Shown: positions 11,701 to 21,440 of the stretch, piece by piece | Position numbering within the stretch: position 1 is the first letter of the stretch | How the letters are laid out: every line of letters starts with the position of its first letter | Assembly (NCBI GenBank): GCA_025765615.1 | Contig: JAIVFJ010000378.1 | Location: 1-53,522, forward strand | From: Zopfochytrium polystomum | Lineage: Eukaryota > Chytridiomycota > Chytridiomycetes > Chytridiales > Chytridiaceae | Length of the DNA: 53,522 nucleotides | Direction: 5' to 3' | Position numbers and translations under genes: made by a program | The notes under the pieces: model-generated | The model's input: the letters and a program-made list of their open reading frames with translations, nothing else | Told to the model about the DNA's origin: nothing | The model's database searches: none

Positions 11701-11999
11701 TCCGCAAGACCGACGATCGGCGTGTACTCCGACGACGCGGACCCGTCGTCGCCGCCGCCGCCAACGCCGCCGCTCACCGCCACCGAGTGCCGGAACCGCA
11801 CCAGCGACGCTTTGCGGTGCACCCCGCCGCCGCCGCCGCCGCCCCCGCCGCCGCGTGTACTGCTGCTGCTGGTCGTCACGTCGACGCTCCGCCGCTTTGA
11901 AGCCGTCGTCGCGGTCGCCGCCGCCGTTGCCGCACTGCTGCTGCCGATGGGCGCCGTCCCGTGAGGAGCGTGGTAATGAGGATGATCTGGGTTGTCCAT
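8535..11999 (-). CDS. Polytopic membrane protein of unknown function
   Basis: Seven exons on the minus strand: 11999-10564, 10480-10361, 10087-9670, 9603-9370, 9202 to about 9076-9090, 8929-8846, 8615-8535. All phases agree except at the fifth donor, where GTGTTT (phase 1) or GTCGAT (phase 2, which fits the next exon) are both weak. The first ~270 residues are low-complexity Gly, Ala and Ser with RKASL and poly-Gly, presumably cytosolic. About four hydrophobic spans follow (for example MRWVIAAVVLNAALMYAIVLL shortened at either end). Next comes a hydrophilic region with spaced cysteines (CVYF, CVCAR, FYLCGGG, MVCSTRVW), then more spans (GLIVAMGLLGVQLVVAL, LYLLTLLAP-like) and a short basic tail ending GRKYI. 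I do not recognise the family. The cysteines suggest a disulfide-bonded outer domain (inference). Confidence 0.7.
8705..8783. repeat. (AC)n microsatellite in intron
   Basis: About 40 uninterrupted AC units inside the last intron (8616-8845) of the membrane-protein gene. A short GGAT tetranucleotide run (8625-8646) lies beside the 3' splice site of the same intron. Confidence 0.95.
9236..9340. repeat. (AC)n and (CT)n microsatellite in intron
   Basis: Compound dinucleotide repeat filling most of the intron 9203-9369 of the membrane-protein gene. Confidence 0.9.
10322..10350. repeat. Perfect 10-bp inverted repeat (hairpin) in intron
   Basis: GTTCGTTCAA and TTGAACGAAC are separated by nine bases (about 10322-10350). 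They lie just inside the 5' end of the second intron (10088-10360) of the membrane-protein gene, so the pre-mRNA can fold into a stem next to the donor. Confidence 0.75.
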
Positions 12000-12350
12000 T
12001 CTCGCGAACGGCTTGAGTGGGTGAGAGAGGGAGAGACAGAGAGGGAGAGACAGAGAGAGAGAGAGCGTTTGATGAAGTGAGTTTGAGTGGGCGAGTGAGT
12101 GAGCTCTTGCGTGTAAGAGGGTTTGGAAGGGGAAAGGAAGAGTGACAATTTTGCTCTTTTTTTCTTCCTTTTTCTCATTTTTCTCATTTGTTTTTCTTTT
12201 TTTGTTTTCTTTTGGGGGTTTTCTTGGGCTTGGGATCGGCTGTATTTGTTTTTGTCTACGCGTTGGGTGCTCAATGCGCGCGGGGTTGCGAGATCGCGGG
12301 CACGTGCGGGTGATTTATTACCTGATTGTGCAAAAAAGAAAGGGTATCCT
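12000..12350. promoter_or_regulatory. 5' flank of the membrane-protein gene
   Basis: This holds a GA-rich tract (12026-12066) then a T-rich stretch (12155-12225), the expected promoter and leader of the minus-strand gene ending at 11999. No gene is supported. Base composition changes at about 12350-12430, where the AT-richer island begins. Confidence 0.5.
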
Positions 12351-12429
12351 CACAAGGGGGGCGCCCAAATCACGTCCCGCCCTTCGTCTTGTTGGACGCC
12401 CTGGCTCCCGCGCCATGGCCCATCAATGT

Positions 12430-13760
12430 TAGTAAGAGGCAGGTAGAAAAGATTGCACAAACATTTGACTTTCCCTGTTGAATTGGAACCTCTGGATAGT
12501 TGATGAAAGTAAAATTCTTCCACGTGTTTGGTATGTTTGTGACTGAACAGACTTCTCAAATGATTGACAGAACCTTTGATGGCAGCTCAACAGGTCTTTG
12601 ATAATTCAGGGAGCACATCAACTCAAACTACCATTGAATTGGCACTCCAAGCAGCTAATTGGAAGTGGTTTTCCCCAAAAAGGAATATAAAGGCCACCTG
12701 TACATAATGAAAGCTCTTCTGAACAATACACGAAATAGATTCTTGGGAACACATGGAATTGATAACAACAATGCCTTGCTCCCGCCTCTCAGATGAATTG
12801 TTGCATATACAAGAAAACTCAGTGACAATATCTGACTTGATCATCCAGGTCATTTTGTCTCGCCTCACCAAAAAATGTGCGCCAGAATCGTCACTATTCA
12901 ATTCAAGGAGGCGTGCTGAAGCAATGTCATAAGTACCCAGGTCCGACTCTTTAGGGTGAAGGACTGCCTAGCAATGTCCAGGCCCAGGGAAGATGCTCTC
13001 CCAACAAGATTCCTCATTGTCTTCCAGCTCAGCTTCGATTGATGGAAACTTGGCTGCTTTTTTGGTCATGCACGTGATTGATGAAGCACCTTCTCCATCC
13101 AACTGATCCTTCTTCCTTTCTGCTGCTTGCGCTGTTTTTTCCAAATCCTCCCTGACTGAAGCCAAAGCTGCAAATTCACAGTTGTCAAATCCATAATTAC
13201 ACCATTCCTTGAGGTAATCAAAGTGCTCAGTAAACCTATGCCTTTTGGCAGGGAGCTGTTGATTTGCGACTTGATTTTCTGCAACTGACTCTGCAGCTTC
13301 GTCTTTTTTTGCGACAGAACAGAATCTATCAACGATGAGGAATGTGTTGTTAAAGACATTACACTCCTGCATTCCAAATTAGTGTGCAAAAACTCTGGGA
13401 AAAGGCAACCTTACCCCAAAAAAGCAAAGAGCTGTTCCTCTTCCAATGGTTTCTCACTCTCCTTGGCTGGAGTATTGAAAAGTGTAAACAGTGTACTCTG
13501 AGTGAGTGAGTGGAAGGAGTGAATGAAGTGGGGATGTGTGTTTGTGGGTGGTCCTTCTCCCAACTTGAAGAGAAAGAGAAAAACTCTGTTATGAATTATT
13601 GATACATAATGATGATATGCACACTGTAAATATGCTAGGCAAGCATGACTGGCACAGGGTAAAAACCTCTCCTATATTATCTGCTTGAGCAGAGGAGGAG
13701 GAAAACTGTTGACACCAGTTTCTGTTCCACTTAATACTTGGAGTATTTGTCATCAGCACA
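12430..13760 (-). other. AT-richer sequence with gene fragments, no intact gene
   Basis: Composition differs from the GC-rich arm to the left. Minus-strand open frames at 12968-13372 (134 codons, KKDEAAESVAENQ, a possible coiled coil EDLEKTAQAAERKKDQ) and 12623-12901 have plausible protein-like composition but no recognised domain. They may be exons of a decayed gene. A tract of GAGTGAGTGAGTGG near 13500 is low complexity. Confidence 0.3.
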
Positions 13761-13764
13761 AGCC

Positions 13765-13878
13765 AGCACAAAGGTCTGCATTGGCAGTGGCTCGCTCTCC
13801 CATGGGCATTGTGAGAACGATAACTGACAGTCACAATAGGTTTGGGTCGCTGCTACCAGTCAGTTCCGCCTGACAAAA
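13765..13878 (-). repeat. Dispersed repeat, copy A (inverted relative to 27.57 kb)
   Basis: On the minus strand this reads CCTATTGTGACTGTCAGTTA, then TTCTCAC, a near-identical GCCCATGGGAGAG, and ends at AATGCAGACCT. The same order occurs on the plus strand at about 27563-27680 with small indels and substitutions. Homology is estimated by eye. Confidence 0.75.
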
Positions 13879-13923
13879 AGGACATCATTGCCATCCTGAT
13901 GCAGTGTTCTCTGCAGCAACCAG

Positions 13924-14894
13924 TCAGACACAGATTTGATTTGCGAAGCAAAGAATCCACAACTTTGCCACCCTGAAAGCCGATTGCCTGTACTTCCAAG
14001 AGAAGGTATGTCCTTTGCTCTCCAAATAGAGTTTGGATCCACTGATTTCCATAAACTCTTGTGTCCATGCTGCAGCTTTCTTTTTGTATGTATTAAATGT
14101 TTCATACATGGCTGGTGAAAGTAGTCTGTTTAGCAATCAATGAGATGCAATAAGTTGAAGTCTTCAGAAACCAACATTTCCAGCACAAGAGAGGTGAAAA
14201 CAATGAGCTCCATAGCATCTTTCATTTCATCCAGCTGATGCAGAGCTGCACTTGTACACTTGAGGAATGTTCCAGTGTGGTACGTAGGGTCCTCTGCAGG
14301 AGTGAGCTGAGAGAGCTGACTGTTCACTCTGAGCTTCATGGTTTGACCCCCCATAAATTGGAGTACCTCCTCAACAGCAAGCCACGCAGCAATGAAATAT
14401 TGATTATTGGATGAATCAACATTTTCAGCTTCCCCAAAGGGTAGCAAGTTGAAGCAGTACTTCCACACAGACCAATCAAGTCCCTCAGACTGAAAGAATT
14501 CATTGAGTTTTACAACAACATCAAGGAGGTGGTCATGCTTTTTGGGAAAAGCAAACATTTGTTCCAAAACAAAAACAAAAGTGAACTTGCACAACTCACC
14601 TGGTTTTCCTTTCTGGTACTCCAAGGCAAACCCTAACCCATGGCCCCAAAGAACAGGATACACACTATCAAACAAATTGCCGGCTTGTCGAATTAATGGG
14701 CAAACTCTGTCACAGAGACCAGCACCAACGTAACTTGCAAGTTGAACTGGTGGCAATGACAGTGATTTTTCCATTTTTTGTATGCACTGATATGTGTGTG
14801 AATTTGTTTGCAAACCCTGCAGCATGGCGATTGGTGACATGCTGTTGGATGGCTTCAGTGGCTGTTGGAAGATCTGCAGCGTGGTGGCGTCCAT
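13924..14894 (-). CDS. Unknown protein, probably two or more exons, possibly decayed
   Basis: A minus-strand frame is open from 14960 to 14130. The likely start is the internal Met at 14894, because the upstream codons fall in a TCTGGAACCTT-repeat-like stretch. The predicted protein (about 250 residues) has normal complexity, including LPPVQLASYVGAGLCDRVC, HDHLLDVVVKLNEFF and LDWSVWKYCF. A second open frame at 14136-13924 (YETFNTYKKKAAAWTQEF, FRVAKLWILCFANQ) follows an acceptor-like GCTAAACAG, which suggests an intron near 14130, but I could not make the phases agree. I do not recognise the family. The 3' end merges with dispersed repeat copy A. Confidence 0.4.
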
Positions 14895-14904
14895 CGTCCT
14901 GCCA

Positions 14905-15250
14905 TTTGTGTTATGAATCACCCTCTGGAAACCTCTGGAACCTTCTTGAACAATTTTCATGGAGCCTTGTGGAACCTTCTGGAACCTTCTTTGCTTTCCT
15001 GACTTGTCTTGTTGTCATTGGTATCATTGGTATCATTGTAATACTAATTGCTCTTTCTGGAACTTTCTTTGAGTCTTGACAAGGAAGACTCTCAAAAGGT
15101 CTAAAAGGGGGATGGGGGACCTGTCCCATCCCTCAAGTGAATTATTGATTCCAATACAATCATCACTCCTCTCAGTTCCTTGTCTGCCTTGTCCTGTCCT
15201 GCCATGTTCCTGACATCATAATTCACTTCACCCTCTCCTACTTCTCCCTG
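14905..15250. other. Possible LTR or leader of a retroelement
   Basis: This stretch has repeated TCTGGAACCTT and GGTATCATT motifs and no coding frame. It directly precedes a gag-like relic on the plus strand, where a 5' LTR and primer-binding site would be expected. No second copy is seen in this window, so LTR identity is unproven. Confidence 0.3.
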
Positions 15251-15254
15251 CCAT

Positions 15255-16155
15255 CATGTCTGACCCAAGCAACACCTTCCTGATGCAACTGCCTTCCAAG
15301 CCTTGATGGACCAATTTCAAGCCCTTTCAAGACAGACACACCAACTTTAAGAACAAGTCCTTCACCAGCACCAGCTTCAACAACAACTTCACCAACAAGA
15401 ACATCAAGCTCCTCCCCTGCCCCAAGCCAACCAAGCAAGGGAGCCCAAGGTTCCCAGCCCTGACAAGTTCACTGGGCTGGCCAAAGACCTCAAGAACTTT
15501 ATGGCCACTGTGGAGAATGTCATCCTTCTCCAACCTTCAAGATTTCCCAGTGAGCAAGTCAAGCTTCTTTTCACAAGCACCCTCCTGTCTGGTCAAGCCC
15601 AATCATGGTACAGATCTCTCCCAAGCCCACCCACCACCCTGCAAGAGCTCTGGGAGAGGCTGGAAGCTACCTTTGGTTACCCCTACGATTCTTGGACAGC
15701 AAGATCCAATCTCAAGCATATCAAGCAAGGAAAGCAATCTTGTGTGGCCTACACCAACCAATTCAAGCAACTAGCCAGAGACTCTGCATACAATGATGCA
15801 GCTCTGATGGAGCTGTACCATGATGGTCTCCATGAGTCTATCCAAGACATGCTCTCCCAGTCTCTGCACATTCCTGAGACCTTGGAAGAGTACATTCTCC
15901 TTGCCATCAAGATTGACAACAGACTCTAAGACAAGTAGGAACTACATCAAGGCCTACCCCAGTCCCTCAAGCTCTTACAGTTCCTGAACCCATGCAAGTG
16001 GATGCAGTTGAGGCACTTCCTAAGGGTCCTCTGAGCCAAGAGGAGAAAACAAGGAGGGCCCAGCAGGGACTGTGTTTCAACTGTGGCTCCAAGGAACACA
16101 CTGTCAAGGACTGCCCAAGGAAGAAGCACCCAAACTCCCAGGTCCAGGCTCACTG
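15255..16155 (+). pseudogene. LTR-retrotransposon gag relic with CCHC zinc knuckle
   Basis: From about 15440 the plus strand encodes PDKFTGLAKDLKNFMATVEN, then an open frame to 15929 with the retrotransposon gag hallmarks LLSGQAQSWYRSL and LKHIKQGKQSCVAYTNQFKQ (gag helical domain of Ty3/Gypsy-type elements; known). After a stop at 15929, a CCHC knuckle follows (CFNCGSKEHTVKDCP, about 16072-16118). The N-terminal part (ATG near 15256, Gln/His-rich) is broken by stops and frame changes. No protease, reverse transcriptase or integrase follows, so this is a 5' fragment. The gag packages element RNA in an intact copy. Confidence 0.75.
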
Positions 16156-16459
16156 AGGGGAGCCCCTCCCAATTGCCATCCTTTTTTTTTATTTTTTATT
16201 TTTATTTTTTTCTTATTGTTCCAGCCCCAGAGGGACTGGCAGGAAGAGAAAGAGCCATCAACGGTGAACTGTAATGGACTACGTCCAGGTATCACCTCAG
16301 CAAACCCACCCCATGCGCTACGGACTTACAGGGCCATCAGGCATCTCCACCGCACATAAAGCCACAATGATCAAAGGAGAAGGGGAAAACACAGAACCAA
16401 GAAAATAGAGAAGTGAGTCTAAAGGAGGTCAGTGTAAGAGAGGGGAGCAGCTGTGAAAA

Positions 16460-18460
16460 GTCAGAGGGTTGGGATAAGCCAGATTAGGCTACAGCCCATG
16501 TCAAGATTGAGAAGGGCAACAGTGGCTCGGGGCTCAGCAGGAGATGGGTGACGAGTGGCTCTTGCTTGTTGGCGTGAGGGGAGTTGTATTGTGTGGTGAA
16601 GCCAGATAATGCCTGCAACAAGTTTTATGTGGCCAAGGTAGTGATCAATCCATCTGGAAGAAGCCTTGGTGCGCAAAAGCCAGATGCCTGGGCAAGTGTC
16701 AGTGGAGTGCTGGTGACTACACGTGGTGCAGTGAGGTTGAGAGGGTTGTGAAGCTGTTACGAGTTCTGTGGGATGATAGAGTGGGAGGGATGGAAGAGTT
16801 GATGTTTGGAGAAGACAGTGGGTGAGAGGCTGTGGAACAAGGGTGAGAGGCCTGGGAATTTGGTGGAGGGGATCTGCGGGGCTTGGAGCGCTTGTCAGAG
16901 GGCTTGATGGACTTTGACTTCTCCCAAGAGATAGTGTAGTCGCAACAGGGGATCCAAATAAGTCAATGGGCGTCAAGAAGGAGCTGACGGAAAGCAGTGA
17001 CAAGAGTTTTAAGGACAGAGGCAGCAGGGTTATCACGTGAGAATAAGGTGTCATAAAAGGATTGAGGGATGAAGCCACGAAGGAGGGAGGAAAAATTGAT
17101 ACAAGATTGATCATCAAAGAGAAATTCAGGGCAGGAGAGCCAGTAAATGGGATGGGCTTGGGGAGGAGAGCGACAATGAGGTGCAGGAGGAACAGAGGAG
17201 GAAAGAGTTTCAGCAAGGGTGTTGCAAATCATGGCAATGGCGTCAGCAGCTGCAGGGCATCGCCAGACATGCTCTGTGGTTTCCAGAGTGTGGTGGCATC
17301 GACGACAGACCCCATCAGGGTAGACTTGAGGGTGTCGTTGGTGTAGAACTTTTTGGGTGGGCAAAGTGTTGCTGAGGATTTGAAGTCTATGCTTGCGACG
17401 AGCAGAGCCAGGGAGGGTGCCAAAGAGGGAAGAGGGTTTAATTCCAGAGTGGAGAACAAGAAATGTGGCTTCCCAATGAACTAGGTCAGGGTTGTGGGTG
17501 ATGTGGGCAAAGGCTGAGGTGTTCAGAAGTGCAAAATGGTGAGAGAGACCTGTGAGGAGTCGCAGTTGTCGTCGAAGTTGGCCCAAGACCGGGGTATTTG
17601 AGATGAAGGCAGTGGCTGGGAGGATCTGTTGTGAGAGGATTGGGAACAAAGTTGGGTCGGAAGTCGAGGGTACATATGGCAGCAGCTTGTCTGCTCGTTC
17701 GTTGCCAGCGTCGCCGTTGTGTCCACAAACCAGGAAACTTGTGGAGGGGGGCCAATCCAAGACTGTAGAGTGGCTGCAACGCATGCCCAAAGGGTGGGGT
17801 GGGAAGTGGTGTGCAAAAGACGATGGAGGGAATCAGAGAGAGGAGGTGTGTTGAGCTTGTTGTGTGGATGGGACTAAAGGAGTTTGAGGATAAGAGTTTC
17901 TAAAAGGTGTGAACCACTCCAAGATTGTCAAGTCGAAAAGTGAGGGGCAGGGAAAGCTTTGCAGTGATGGTGAGGGCAGCAAGGAGAGCAGCGATTTCAG
18001 CAGTTGTGGAAGAGGCAGAGAGTGGAGGGAGGGCAAAAGAAAATTCAAAGTTAAGCTCAAGGCAAACAACAGAGCCAGCCATGAAGCCCTCCTCACAAAG
18101 GGAGCCATCAGTGTGAAAGGTCAAGGATGGGTGGGTATGAGCAAGGTCAGCAGGGAGGAGGGTCACGTCCATTGGTAGAAAGCAGGGATTTGTGAAGGGA
18201 GCTGGATTGAAAGTGGAGTGGCGGGAGGTGAGGAGTGAGAACGGTGTGGGTGTGAAAACGGTGGTTGGGGAAGGCGAGTTAACAAAGAAGATGGGCTGGG
18301 AGGGTCGAGTTGCAGTAGCAGTTGTGCGGCTGCTGATGGGGACTGTGTAGGTGGAGTGTGCAAGGGAAGTGGGATTGTAGGGAGAGATGTGCTTGCTGCA
18401 GGGGTAAGAGAATGGGGGGGAGCCAATGGGGCAGCCAAGGCATTGGACCAAGTGGAAATT
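16460..18460 (-). pseudogene. LINE-type retrotransposon relic: RNase H and Zn-binding C-terminus
   Basis: Read on the minus strand. The 18451-17900 frame carries the start of an RNase H domain (HTDGSL, AGSVV, ASSTTAEIAALLAAL). The domain is then broken by a stop near 17905, and its end appears in a different frame at about 17720 (VCGHNGDAGNERADKL). The 17790-16963 frame continues with a typical LINE C-terminus, including CRRCHHTLETTEHVWRCP. Downstream near 16700, CTTCSHQHSTDTC resembles a degenerate zinc knuckle. The region 18460-19200 in the same orientation may be the linker between the reverse transcriptase and RNase H, but I see no reverse transcriptase motif. The element is a 5'-truncated, frameshifted copy. 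Confidence 0.75.
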
Positions 18461-19439
18461 GTGGTAGGGTGAAGGCGTTCAGGGAGCCGGGAGTAGTGAT
18501 GAGAAAGGAGTTGGGGGTTTGGGAGTGTGTGAGTCCAGTTAACAATGCGGAAGAATTCCACTTGTGGTGGGGTCATCAGACGGAAAAAACTGCCACGAGC
18601 AAGGGGGGGATGGTGAAGGGGATCCAAAGAAGATGGGTAAAAGGGATTGTAAAGAGGACCATCAGGAGGGCTGTGGTAAAAGACTGGAGAGCCAAAGGTG
18701 GGAGCAGCAAAAATAAAGGTCTTAATGATCTGGTACACTTCACAGAGTTTGTCAGGGAGCGAGCTGTCTTTGTAGGAAGGACTGGTGAGGCGGAGGTCAA
18801 AAAGTTGTTCAAAAAAGAAGACTGAGTGTGAACGGAGAGTGGGAAGCACTTTGAGAAAAATATGCCAAGGAACTAATGAGTTGATGGAGTGAGTGTGAAC
18901 AGAAAATAGGGGTGGACCAGGGCATTGGAAGGATGTTTGTTGGTTAAAAAGGAGGGGAATGAGAGACTTGGTGAAGTGTTTTTTTGGCTGGGACAAGGGT
19001 AAGGGATGTGAGAAAACTGGAGTTCCAGAGGCCAGGTCAAGTTGGTGGCAGCTGGTAGTCGACAGGTGTAAGAAAATTTAATGTGTGGGGATGTGGTCTG
19101 AAGACAGGCAGCCTATTCGTCCAACAAACGATGCAGAAGGCAGAGCGAGTAAGAAGTCTGGTCCTTTGAGAGCAAGGGCTGCTGTCAGATGGTGAGGTTG
19201 GAAGTGGAGGTGAAGTGTAAGATGTCAAGTTCAGTGAGTGGGGCAATAGTGGGGTCTGGCTGAGTGGTGATTGTCAATATGTGTTGATCAGCGTGGGTGC
19301 TGAAGAACATGGAGGGAGGTGGGCCGCTCATGAAATAGGGGGGGTACCAATCCCAATTCAGCACAAAGGTTGTGATGTGGTTGCAATGTGGTTGTGGTGG
19401 TGAAGGGGGTGATGGAGTCTGGTTTGGGGGGTGAGGACA

Positions 19440-19860
19440 GCGATTGCTGGAGGCGATCTGGCAGCAATCTGGAGTCAATCTGACAATGATCTGACGATCG
19501 AAGGAAAATCTGACAACAATCGGATGATGATCTGGCAATCTGACGACAATCAGGCATTCTGGTGACGATCTGGAGTCAATCTGGCGACAATCTGACAATG
19601 ATCTGATGATCTGGAGACAATCTGACGAAAATCTGACGTCAATCTGATGATCTGGAGTCAATCTGACGTTGACCTGATGATGATCTGACAATCTGATGAA
19701 GATCTGACGTCAATCTGGCAGTGACAAGGCGGTGGAGGGTGGTGGTGGAGGATTCTGGAGTCAATCTGAAGTCGATCTGATGATGATCTGACGATCTGAC
19801 AACGATCTGATGTCGATCTGACGTTGATCTGGCAGTGGGAAGGCAGTGGAGGGTGGTGGT
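19440..19860. repeat. Minisatellite of GATCTGAC / CAATCTGAC units
   Basis: Irregular tandem array of short units such as GATCTGACGATC, GGAGTCAATCTG and ATCTGATGATGATC spanning about 420 bp. On the minus strand it gives an Ile/Arg/Ser-rich open frame that is a by-product of the repeat. It lies at the upstream end of the LINE relic. Confidence 0.85.
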
Positions 19861-20165
19861 GGTGGTGCAAAGTACACCACTGCCATGATTATCTCCGACA
19901 TCTGTGCAATAACCCACTCCCCTTTGTGTCCTTCTCCAAAGTCTGAACCACCAGATCCTCCTCCATCCTCTTGCCCTTATGAATGGACACCCCCTTGCCC
20001 TTATGCCCAAGCCGTTCCTCAAACTCCAACGCCAGTCCCCGTGAATCAGCCACCGATCCCAGTGTCTGCCAACAAAATATAATCTGAATGGAAATCTGAA
20101 AATGCTTGGTCGATGTTCTTGACGTGTCCTGAGAGCAAACAGTTCAAGTTCACAAATCCAAATCT
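19860..20165. other. No supported gene
   Basis: Short Pro-rich plus-strand frame with the repeated CTTGCCCTTATG motif (19970-20005). Nothing else is recognisable. Confidence 0.4.
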
Positions 20166-20172
20166 AAGTCCA

Positions 20173-21075
20173 TCAATCATCGAGCATTGCATCAGCAGCA
20201 CTGGAAGCTCCTTTGTCTTCAGCCCCATGGGGCTTGGGTGTCTCTAAAAGTTCTGCCTCCGTCTCCAGCTCCTTCCCCTTGGTGGGAAAGTGTGACAGGT
20301 TGCGAAGCTTCACCTTCAGGCCAGCCACAAACTGGCGAGGCACAAATTCACAGATAGACTTTGCCAGCAGCGCAGACGGGCAAAATGTCGGATGGTTCAG
20401 AATTCCAGCAATGCGGCTCAAATAGCAGCAGCTTCAGCCTTGGCCCCTGATTGGAGGTGCAAGGGTTTCCACGGTTCACATTCATCGTCCACCACCACCT
20501 CAGCCTTTTCCTTGATTGTGAGATCTGTGAATGCCGCGTATGACTGACACAAAGGAGTTTGCTGACATTGGGTCGTTCCAACCGCCTGGCACATAATTGG
20601 TTGGCCGTGAACGACGTCCACGATAGCTGTGCCAGCAGGGTTGAGGAGAGGAGTGTTTGGCGGAGATCTCTTGTACGTGATGAATGATGCTATAGTTTCA
20701 GGCTGCATTGATGGGCAGATTGGTGTTGGAGGCGATGCCAAAAGCATTAATAAACTCTCGTGGTCGCCGATAAGAGCGCAAAAGTGTTGAAATCCTAAGA
20801 AACAAGGATCATCAGTTGCGTGCTCATCCATGCACCTCGCCACCTCAGCAACACAGCCATCCTTCAACATGAGTGGGGGCTTGTCACAGTCTCTCCCAAA
20901 AAAACAACAAAAACAAAAAAATTACTAAAAAAAACTTGATCTTCTTACCTTTCATGTGCTTCTGATAGTTGCGAAGACTATTTAAGGAGACGTCTTTTTG
21001 CCTGGGAAAAGGAACTTTCTTCGCGCCAGGTTCTAGCTGCAACCGCTTTAGTGCTTCTAAAATGCCTCCTTCCAT
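20173..21075 (-). pseudogene. Unknown protein, perhaps Crypton-type recombinase N-terminal relic
   Basis: Start Met at 21075 (MEGGILEALKRLQLE). A GT-AG intron (20891-20948) joins NYQKHMK to DCDKPPLMLKDGC in frame. The second exon is open to a stop at about 20418 and includes PETIASFITYKRSPPNTPLL and HGQPIMCQAVG. A further frame (20421-20173; FVPRQFVAGLKVKLRNL) follows after a frame change. The alternation of an Arg/Lys-rich start, a FITYK...GT..L motif and G.P..C resembles the N-terminal region of fungal Crypton-like tyrosine recombinases, but the match is weak and the catalytic R-H-R-Y part is absent. Treat the function as unknown. Confidence 0.35.
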
Positions 21076-21440
21076 CAGAGCTTCATGTTCCAGCTTAATT
21101 CAAAAAGGATCTTTCGTGAAGAGTGCTTAGTTTTGGTGGTTTTAGGAATTCTCGATGAACTTGCAGCGGTGCTTTGGATTGGCTCCCTTCCCACAACCAG
21201 ATGACAAGGAAGGAATGGCGGAGGTACCCTTGTCAAGTGATGACAAATCCTTCCAACTTTGCCAGACGACTTGAGGTGAACCGCGCGTGCGGCTGGTTTG
21301 TTGAGCGAAGGTCGCGCCTACCAAAGTGGAAAAAAAATGCAAAAATTGCTCCTTTATTTTCAATATTTGGTAGTAAGGAGGGGAGAAAACATTTTGAGAG
21401 ATAAGAAAAAAATGAGTTCGTGGGCAACGAACACTCCTAT

